A stretch of DNA of 64,000 bases, from contig JAKZES010000007.1 of assembly GCA_022548915.1 (NCBI GenBank), positions 88,928 to 152,927 on the forward strand. Reading direction: 5' to 3'. Source of the stretch: Verrucomicrobiaceae bacterium E54 (GTDB lineage Bacteria > Verrucomicrobiota > Verrucomicrobiia > Verrucomicrobiales > Akkermansiaceae). Each line of letters opens with the position of its first letter. The stretch's first letter is position 1. The notes beneath the pieces are model-generated. The model was given only the letters and a program-made list of their open reading frames with translations, was not told the DNA's origin and did no database searches. Below are positions 58,408 to 64,000 of this stretch, piece after piece. The translations under genes and the position numbers were made by a program.

Positions 58408-58734
58408 TCATGGGGTTGCTGTGTTCATGGCGTGGGGGGTATTCGGGGGAAAGCGATAGGTCTCGGGAGCTGGAGCAATGGCAATCGCCCGAACCGTCCC
58501 GACCTCGAAGGAAACCGAGAAGCGGATGCCGATGTCGGCCCCGGTGAGTGAAACGTGAAAGCTATCATCCTCCAGAACCCATGATCGGGGATAGCGCCGC
58601 CGGACCTCGTCCACTCCCTCCCATCGAGCCTTCCGGACTTCGTTGGCCCAGGCCCGAAAAGGCTGTGCGCAATGACGTTGCGCGTCGGCTAGCAGGGCGC
58701 TCGTCTTTCCAACTAAAACCATGCAGCGGAACAT
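58408..58734 (-). CDS. HigB-like toxin
   Basis: 108 residues from ATG 58734 (ATG 58722 also possible). The pattern LLADAQRHCAQPFRAWANEVRKARWEGVDEVRRRYPRSWVLEDDSFHVSL matches HigB-like mRNA interferases (helix with W-x-x-x-V, then R/F-P-x-A/S, then a beta-sheet). The C-terminus (PPNTPHAMNTATP) is unusual. Toxin before HTH antitoxin is the higBA order. The upstream 58735-58800 region is AT-rich and is a likely promoter, though no clear boxes were assigned. Confidence 0.7.
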   Translation of the reverse strand: MFRCMVLVGKTSALLADAQRHCAQPFRAWANEVRKARWEGVDEVRRRYPRSWVLEDDSFHVSLTGADIGIRFSVSFEVGTVRAIAIAPAPETYRFPPNTPHAMNTATP

Positions 58735-59135
58735 GCCCTGGTTGCCATTAGTTAAGCAAGCCAAAATTCCATATTTGGGAACTTTATTAAAGAATCCATC
58801 CCGAAATCTTTCTACCGAACCCGCAAAGCGCCTTCTAAAAATGGGTGAACGCCCTGGCCCGGGAGGTAAGAGGCGCTCCCAACGGCCCGGACCTCCTTCA
58901 AAACCGGCCGAACCCCTTTTCCAAACGCTCCGGCACCCTTCCCGACCGCCCAAGCCCTCTTCCCGTGTCGCTGGGACCCTTTTTCTCGATCGGTGAGGTC
59001 GCTCTCAACACGAGAAGACCGAGTGACCGGCTCTCGCACACCTCGGCAGGCTGCCGCATTGCAGACCTGATCGCACCCGACCGATACGAACGGAAGCCGT
59101 CGGCTCTCATCAAGACGACTGAAAAGCGCCCGCCC
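58735..59135. other. Island boundary spacer: AT-rich promoter region plus 21-bp repeats
   Basis: This 400-bp spacer separates the island's first gene from the PQQ-protein gene. An AT-rich stretch lies next to the toxin gene (58740-58800). A tract of five degenerate 21-bp units follows, and then unremarkable sequence. Short frames through the repeats read as K-R-A-W-A-V-G-like heptads, but they show no sign of being genes. Confidence 0.55.
58878..58982. repeat. Five degenerate 21-bp tandem repeats
   Basis: In-phase 21-bp units at 58878, 58899, 58920, 58941 and 58962, each ending in CTT/TTT and built on a pattern near CCCAACCGCCCGAACCCCCTT (for example CCCGACCGCCCAAGCCCTCTT). Identity between units is about 55-70%. 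I see no coding function. It marks the edge of the defence island. Confidence 0.6.
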
Positions 59136-60548
59136 CTACCCCTTCACATCGTAGCAGAAAAGCAGGTCCTGGTCGCGCAGGTAGAGCCGGCCGCCGATGA
59201 CCACGGGCCGGGTCCAGACCTTGCCGTTGGTTCCCTCACGCAGCTTGGTCTTCTTCGGCAGGTCGAACCGGCCCTTCTCACGGTAGCCGTCGGGTGTCGC
59301 TTCGGCGAGGAAGGTGGAGCCCTCGTGCTCGTCGAGACCGTAGATCATGCCGTCGGCGTAGTGGACCGCTCCCTTCTGCAGGCCTTCGCCCTTCTCCGAC
59401 CAGACACGCTCGCCGGTCTTCCAGTCCTGACAGAGCAGGCCGGCTCCGTCGGAGAATCCGTAAATGTGCCCGTCCACCAGCACCACGCCGCCATGATGGT
59501 TCTTCATCACCTTGTTCTCCCAGACCTCCTCGGCGGAGTCCTTGCCGATCTTCACCAGCTTGCTGCCGGCGCCGTAGCCGGCGGTGATGTAAACGTGGCC
59601 GTCGTGGTAAACCGGTGTCGGAATCACCGCGGTCCGTCCCTGCTTCCAATCCGAGGTCCAGAGCAGTTTCCCGGTCCCGGCATCGACCCCGGCAAACTGC
59701 TTCATGAAGAGTTGGACATACTGCTTCCCGCCATCCGCCTCGGCGATGATGACCGATGAATACTGCGCGTCGTCGGTGAGGCCCTCGCTTTTCCAGATCA
59801 CGTCCCCGGTCTCCTTGTTCAGCGCGACGATGGCACCTCCCTTGCCGCCCGGCGTGACGATCAGTTTCTCACCATCCACCAGCGGCGACTCGGAGTAGCC
59901 CCAGGCCGGGACCTTGCCACCGAAGTCCTTCACCAGCTCCACACCCCAGAGCTTGGAACCATCCTTGATGTCCACGCAGGCCACCGAGCCGTTTGCGGAC
60001 ATCACGTAGAGCCTTCCATCACTAATCGTCGGTGCCCCACGCGGCCCCCCGCCCCAACCGGTGTTGTAACCCTGCCCCTCGTCATCGCCGATCGGGGTGC
60101 TCCACAGCTCCTTGCCGGTGGCTTCGTCGAGGCAGATGATCTCGGCCTCGCCGTCGCGCGTGCCGCTGAAGTAGATCCGCCCGCCGGTGATCGAGGGCGA
60201 GCTGTAGCCCTTGCCGCCGTTCTCGAAAGTCCAGAGCAACTCCGGTCCACCCTCCGGCCACTCCTTCAGGAGTCCTGTGTCCGGTGAACGGTTGTCGCGG
60301 TTGGGACCCTGCCAAGAGGGCCAGTCGGCGGATCCCTGATTTGCCACAAATTCCCGGTCGTCGGGAACCAGCTGGGACAGGGCGATCTCGAATTCCCGCC
60401 CGTCCGCGCGTCGCAGCTTCACCTGGTCGCCGGAGCGGCCGACGAACTCCGCCTCGACCGTCCGGCCCGAATCGGCCTCGGTCCAGGTCCGACCCTCGAC
60501 CATCAAGGTCGCCGCGAAAAACAGCCAAAGTGTCTTCATCAGCGGCAT
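59136..60548 (-). CDS. Exported SHD1 / PQQ-type beta-propeller protein
   Basis: 470 residues. A signal peptide (MPLMKTLWLFFAATLMVEG) is followed by an SHD1-type module (about 20-65, RTWTEADSGRTVEAEFVG ... FEIALSQLVPDDREFV). An eight-bladed PQQ-like propeller (about 75-470) shows the repeats LDEATGKELWSTPIG, LNKETGDVIWKSEG, VDAGTGKLLWTSDW and WKTGERVWSEKG. It has no PQQ- or metal-binding catalytic residues that I can point to, so it is likely a protein- or ligand-binding scaffold. This domain pair is common in planctomycetes and verrucomicrobia. Upstream neighbour engB. Confidence 0.85.
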   Translation of the reverse strand: MPLMKTLWLFFAATLMVEGRTWTEADSGRTVEAEFVGRSGDQVKLRRADGREFEIALSQLVPDDREFVANQGSADWPSWQGPNRDNRSPDTGLLKEWPEGGPELLWTFENGGKGYSSPSITGGRIYFSGTRDGEAEIICLDEATGKELWSTPIGDDEGQGYNTGWGGGPRGAPTISDGRLYVMSANGSVACVDIKDGSKLWGVELVKDFGGKVPAWGYSESPLVDGEKLIVTPGGKGGAIVALNKETGDVIWKSEGLTDDAQYSSVIIAEADGGKQYVQLFMKQFAGVDAGTGKLLWTSDWKQGRTAVIPTPVYHDGHVYITAGYGAGSKLVKIGKDSAEEVWENKVMKNHHGGVVLVDGHIYGFSDGAGLLCQDWKTGERVWSEKGEGLQKGAVHYADGMIYGLDEHEGSTFLAEATPDGYREKGRFDLPKKTKLREGTNGKVWTRPVVIGGRLYLRDQDLLFCYDVKG

Positions 60549-60591
60549 TACATTCCACAACCGCCGGGCATTTCAAGAATCGACGCCCGGA

Positions 60592-61182
60592 TCACTCGAG
60601 CGCCTCGCCGATGAACCGGAGCAGCTCGTCGCGGCCCCGCCCATCGGTGATGGAAGTCACGTGGACCCGGGGCTCTCCCTCGACCCGCTCGGCGAGGGCC
60701 GCGAGAAACGCGTCGACGTTCTTTTTCAGGCGACCCGCCTTCACCTTGTCGGCCTTGGTGAAGACGAGGACGAAGGGAATGCCGTTGACCGCCAGCCAGT
60801 CGCAGAAGTCGAGGTCGAGCTGCTGCGGAGTGTGCCGGGCGTCGATCAGGACGAAGACGCAGGACAAGGCCTCCCGCTGCGCCAGATACTCGGAGACCGC
60901 GCGTTGGAAGCCCTCGCGCATCTTTACGGGAATCTTGGCGTAGCCGTAGCCCGGCAGGTCGACCAGCGACCACTCGTTGTTGATCGTGAAAAAGTTGATC
61001 AGCCGGGTCGCCCCGGGGGTCGACGACACCCGGGCCAGCCCCTTCCGCCCGACCAGCATGTTGATCAGCGACGACTTGCCGACATTCGATCGCCCGATGA
61101 AGGCGAACTCCTGGAATCTCTCCGGCGGACAGCTTTCGAGATCCGGCGCGCTGGTGGCGAACTCGGCAGATTTGATCTTCAC
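60592..61182 (-). CDS. engB: Ribosome biogenesis GTPase EngB (YihA/YsxC)
   Basis: 196-residue GTPase required for 50S assembly. G1 is FIGRSNVGKSSLIN (about 29), the switch region is SSTPGATRLINFF, G3 is LVDLPGYGYAKIP and G4 is FTKADKVKAG. Length is normal for EngB (about 195-210). It lies between the PQQ propeller gene and the FecR-LamG gene, all on the minus strand but with spacers of 43 and 133 bp. A longer frame-shifted reading on the same strand is only a shadow. Confidence 0.95.
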   Translation of the reverse strand: MKIKSAEFATSAPDLESCPPERFQEFAFIGRSNVGKSSLINMLVGRKGLARVSSTPGATRLINFFTINNEWSLVDLPGYGYAKIPVKMREGFQRAVSEYLAQREALSCVFVLIDARHTPQQLDLDFCDWLAVNGIPFVLVFTKADKVKAGRLKKNVDAFLAALAERVEGEPRVHVTSITDGRGRDELLRFIGEALE

Positions 61183-61315
61183 GAATGGAGACTGCGGGCA
61201 GAAAGCCCACCCCGTCCAGCCCTACCCCGCTTTCCGCAAGCCAGCACGGTGCCAGTTCGAGGGTCTTGGATCAAGAAGATGCTCCACTGTCGGTTCGACG
61301 GCCCTCCGACATCCC

Positions 61316-62860
61316 CTACCTCGGCGGCTCGTTGCGCTCCATGAGCACCCGGATCTCGTCCTGGGACAGGGCGGCATCGAAGATGTAGACTTCATCGACG
61401 GCTCCGCGGAAGAATCGGACCCCATGCGCATTCGAGGTGACGTCCTTGCCCAGCAGGACACCGTGAGAGGCCTCCTGGACTTGGGTGTCGATCACCCCTA
61501 GGACCCGTCTCGAAATCGGCTCCAGAGATCCGTCGATGAAAAGCAGGACGTGCTGGCCGAAGCTCGGATCGGCAGCAGGATAGAGAACCACCGCGACATG
61601 GTGCCACTGGTCGTCGCGCAAATCGGTGGTGCCGATCGCCATGCCCCCGTGCGCGCCCACCCGCAGTCGGCCGACCAAGCCGTCCCTCTCCAGTGGATTG
61701 GCGGAGACCTGCCAGACCCGCCCCGGGTCCTCCTCGTCAAACTCACCCCAGGAAATCATGGCGAAGCCCTGCTGGAGGTCGAAGTCCCGCGGAACCCTCA
61801 CCCAGAGCGCCACGGTGCGGGGCCTGTTGCCTCCGATGCCGCGATAGCTGCTTTCCCCATGGCCACCTTCGCCGTCAAAATGAATGGCGGTGCCAAAGGG
61901 CCCGTCCACCAGACGGGTGCCGGACCGCAATTCCAAATCGGCACCCTCTTCGCCCAATCCCTGGCTCAGGCCGGGGATCACCCCGTCATTGCCGGGCTCG
62001 AAGGACCAGTGCGCCATCCCCAGATCCCTGCCGCGCTGCGGAGGCAGGGAGGAGTAGAAGGAACCCTGATCGATAGGAATCCTGACGCTGAGCTGCCCTG
62101 ATTGCCGGAGCGCCTGGTTCTTCCCCAAGTGAATCCGCTCGCTGCTGTTGCTGGGCAGGGCTTCCACCTCCCCCTCGAGCACGTGGGTCTCAACCTCTCC
62201 GGTCTTCCCGTCGACGGAAACGCCGAATTCCGTGCCTAAATCCACCACGGTGCCCTTGGGGGTTTCCAGACGGTAGCCTTGGCCCTTCTCGGTCACCCGC
62301 AGAACCACCCGGCCGCGAAGGAGACGCGCACTGTCCGCACCGGTGAATTCCAACTCGAACGGACCCTCGGCGATCATGCGTCCGCGCCCGGCGAGGTCGA
62401 GTTCCAGCAAGCCCGCCCCGAAGCGAAGCGAATCCCCCCGGAGGAGGCCATCTCCCACTTCGAAGGTTTCGTTCTCTCCGAGAGCCACGACGTTGGAAAT
62501 GGTCGCCACCGGGCGAGGCATGCGACTCCACATCAAGAGTCCGGCCGCCAGCATCACCACGGCGGCAGCGGCCCACCGGGTGGCCCTCCGGAAGCGAACC
62601 TTCCGGATCTTCCGATGCACACCGGCCTCGAAACTTTCCCGGTCCGCCTCGGCACACGCTTCCAGGCACCTGTCGATCCATTCCTCCCGGGGTGCCTCCT
62701 TTTCCATCGCGACGCCCAGCAAGCCATGCAGCGAGGCTTGGTCCGCCAGCTTCTGCCTTAGAACTGGCTCCCGTTCCAGGCATTGCCGGAGCTCGACCAG
62801 TTCGCCGGGTTCAAGTGGTCCGGCCAGCAGCCGGGCGATCAGTTGTTCGCCACGGTTCAT
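61316..62860 (-). CDS. FecR-domain / LamG-domain protein, anti-sigma-like
   Basis: 514 residues. The N-terminal cytosolic part (about 1-90) contains an anti-sigma-like helical region (LIARLLAGPLEPGELVELRQCL). A transmembrane helix lies at about 95-112. The FecR domain follows (about 140-250, with RLETPKGTVVDLGTEFGVSV and EVETHVLEGEVEAL), then a LamG/concanavalin-like domain (about 290-510, with TVALWVRVP, DDQWHHVAVVL, AVDEVYIFDAALSQDEI). It should control the ECF sigma factor, to which it is joined by an ATGA overlap. Confidence 0.88.
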   Translation of the reverse strand: MNRGEQLIARLLAGPLEPGELVELRQCLEREPVLRQKLADQASLHGLLGVAMEKEAPREEWIDRCLEACAEADRESFEAGVHRKIRKVRFRRATRWAAAAVVMLAAGLLMWSRMPRPVATISNVVALGENETFEVGDGLLRGDSLRFGAGLLELDLAGRGRMIAEGPFELEFTGADSARLLRGRVVLRVTEKGQGYRLETPKGTVVDLGTEFGVSVDGKTGEVETHVLEGEVEALPSNSSERIHLGKNQALRQSGQLSVRIPIDQGSFYSSLPPQRGRDLGMAHWSFEPGNDGVIPGLSQGLGEEGADLELRSGTRLVDGPFGTAIHFDGEGGHGESSYRGIGGNRPRTVALWVRVPRDFDLQQGFAMISWGEFDEEDPGRVWQVSANPLERDGLVGRLRVGAHGGMAIGTTDLRDDQWHHVAVVLYPAADPSFGQHVLLFIDGSLEPISRRVLGVIDTQVQEASHGVLLGKDVTSNAHGVRFFRGAVDEVYIFDAALSQDEIRVLMERNEPPR

Positions 62861-63420
62861 GCTTCGCTCCGTTGGAGTTCACGCCGTATGCACTCGGCAA
62901 GCGATTCTCTCAGCCGGTGGAACTGCATGCTAAGGGCGGAATAGCCCTTGCCGGTTTCCTCGCTGATCTCCCGCACGCTGCTTCCCATCACGTAACGATG
63001 ACCGAGCAGTTTCCTTGCCTGGTCCGGCAGCCGTTGGAGGCACTCCTGGAGGGCGTCCAGCTTTTCATGCGTCGGTCGGACCTCCTCCGAGTGGGCGCAG
63101 CTCTGCTCCAGCAGGGCCTGCAATTCCGTGCTGCCCCCGGCGGCCACTTCGCGATGCTTGCGGATGAAATTGCGGAGGTGGTTTTGCGCGATGCCGCGGA
63201 GCCAAGTCCGGACGCTCGAATCCCCCCGGAAGGTGCGGAAGTTCAGGTAGGCCGTCACGAAGACATCCTGCGCCAGGTCGTCGGCGCTCGCCCAGTCCCG
63301 GAGGCGGCTGCGGAAGTAGCCGCGCACCCACATCTGGTTCTCCCGCACAACCTCCCCAAAGGGTTCGGAATGATCCTCCTGACCTCCGGGGTCCTGATGT
63401 GGTTCCTGTTGGTCGTGCAT
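62857..63420 (-). CDS. ECF-type RNA polymerase sigma factor
   Basis: 187 residues. Sigma region 2 is recognisable (RSRLRDWASADDLAQDVFVTAYLNFRTFRG, with the D-D-L-x-Q-D-V-F motif) followed by WLRGIAQNHLRNFIRK. Region 4 is LPDQARKLLGHRYVMGSSVREISEETGKGYSALSMQFHRLR. It is in the ECF group that PVC bacteria pair with a FecR-LamG anti-sigma. ATG 63420 is taken; the frame is open 14 codons further. The ATGA overlap with the FecR gene is seen at 62857-62860. Confidence 0.9.
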   Translation of the reverse strand: MHDQQEPHQDPGGQEDHSEPFGEVVRENQMWVRGYFRSRLRDWASADDLAQDVFVTAYLNFRTFRGDSSVRTWLRGIAQNHLRNFIRKHREVAAGGSTELQALLEQSCAHSEEVRPTHEKLDALQECLQRLPDQARKLLGHRYVMGSSVREISEETGKGYSALSMQFHRLRESLAECIRRELQRSEA

Positions 63421-63591
63421 GGTCACCAATCTCTTGGTGTAGCAAGCCACGCAAATCACCACACCAAAATGCCAAATCGAAAAATGTGATACTCGGGACC
63501 AGCGGGAACACTCTTCACCGACGGCCTACGACTCGCGTCGAAGTTGAAGCGAAACAGTGGCCCCCGGAAAATCCGCCCACCCCAAACAATC

Positions 63592-64000
63592 ATGAACCTC
63601 AAGGCCTCGCATATTTCACCCTTTTTGGCCCTCCACCTGGCCCTCCTTGGCCCATCCCATGCCGGAGTCGTGGGGATCGACAGTGTCACTCTCGGGGGTT
63701 CGAACGAGTTGCTCACCGCAACCGTGGGAGGCACCGCCTACTCGGGAGGCGTGATCGCGGACGCGGCAGCGGACAACCGTGCCAATAACATGACGCTCAC
63801 CGTCGGGGCGGTCGCCCCGACCGGCACCGTCTCATCGGCTTCAGACGTCCACCAGGGAGCGGCTATCGACAACGATCTCCTGACTGGTGTGGCCGGGAGT
63901 CTAGCCTCTTCGCAGTCGGGTGGCATTCTTAGTCTCAAGTGGAATGCCTCGGGCGGAGGTTTCACTGACAACGACGCCGATCCGGACTTCTTCGTCTTCG
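63592..64000 (+). CDS. Exported protein, cut by window edge
   Basis: At least 136 codons, no stop before the edge. A signal peptide (MNLKASHISPFLALHLALLGPSHAG) is followed by a beta-rich, Gly/Ser/Ala/Asp-rich mature part (GVIADAAADNRANNMTLTVGA, DNDLLTGVAGSL). It resembles the N-terminal part of PEP-CTERM or autotransporter-like cargo proteins found next to ECF/FecR pairs. It is divergent from the sigma factor gene with a 171-bp spacer. No function can be assigned. Confidence 0.6.
   Translation, partial: MNLKASHISPFLALHLALLGPSHAGVVGIDSVTLGGSNELLTATVGGTAYSGGVIADAAADNRANNMTLTVGAVAPTGTVSSASDVHQGAAIDNDLLTGVAGSLASSQSGGILSLKWNASGGGFTDNDADPDFFVF

Noticed and set aside
45506..58734. A prophage or integrative element carrying the defence genes
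   Set aside because: No integrase, transposase, portal, terminase or tRNA attachment site was seen, and no direct repeats were found at both borders.

Overview
The window is one contiguous, GC-rich (roughly 62-66% by eye), densely coded bacterial segment. Its gene families point to the Verrucomicrobiota (PVC group). The evidence is an ECF sigma factor coupled to a FecR-LamG anti-sigma-like protein and an exported protein, an SHD1-PQQ propeller protein, von Willebrand A proteins with an N-terminal anchor, many ATGA/GTGA gene overlaps and few Shine-Dalgarno motifs. The assignment is an inference from gene content; no rRNA or tRNA gene was seen.

Left part (1-12 kb): the start of an mnh/mrp cation-proton antiporter operon (mnhEFG, running off the left edge); small membrane proteins; mtfA-corA; a DUF433/DUF5615 toxin-antitoxin pair with a near-ideal, apparently leaderless promoter; a eukaryotic-type HisA; and odhAB (2-oxoglutarate dehydrogenase E1/E2). 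Next come an ABC ATPase, YqeY, IspD and an M16 peptidase (12-14.4 kb). A decayed stretch (14.4-14.8 kb) holds relics of a VWA protein and probably of a sulfatase. It is followed by a VapBC-type pair, a GntR/LacI-hybrid regulator, the intact VWA protein and a large lipoprotein.

Middle part (20-43 kb): polyprenyl diphosphate synthase, envelope proteins, NrdR, a HIT protein, a lipase-like hydrolase, a cyclic-nucleotide-binding protein, a CHASE2 cyclase divergent from a beta-barrel/FecR pair, BrnTA, and a partial Complex I cluster (nuoD, an exported thioredoxin-like gene, nuoE, nuoF) preceded by a perfect TGTGA-N6-TCACA palindrome. Then an RsmB-type methyltransferase and a divergent ureide/carbamoyl-type cluster: M20 amidohydrolase and isochorismatase-type hydrolase on one side; FnIII membrane protein, sodium:solute symporter, 39-aa membrane peptide and carbamoyltransferase on the other.

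Right part (43-64 kb): a 466-bp cassette fits between pyrB and asnB. It is a four-helix-bundle (S23-type) gene bracketed by inverted arrays of a 7-bp repeat. Related 7-bp arrays stand just 5' of three other genes in the window. A defence island on the minus strand (45.5-58.7 kb) follows. In transcription order it holds HigB-like toxin, HTH-ImmA/IrrE antitoxin, two unknown genes, type III Res, an AAA ATPase/RloB-like pair, type III Mod (with an AT-richer, probably imported centre), a second AAA ATPase/DUF4276 pair, an HNH nuclease and a truncated NERD-like membrane protein. Beyond it are a 21-bp repeat tract, a PQQ propeller protein, EngB, FecR-LamG, an ECF sigma factor and the start of an exported protein cut by the right edge.

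The points most worth pursuing are the heptamer-repeat/four-helix-bundle cassette, the nested pair of ATPase-TOPRIM modules around the mosaic mod gene, the toxin-antitoxin promoters that place the transcription start on the start codon, and the small membrane peptide beside the symporter.
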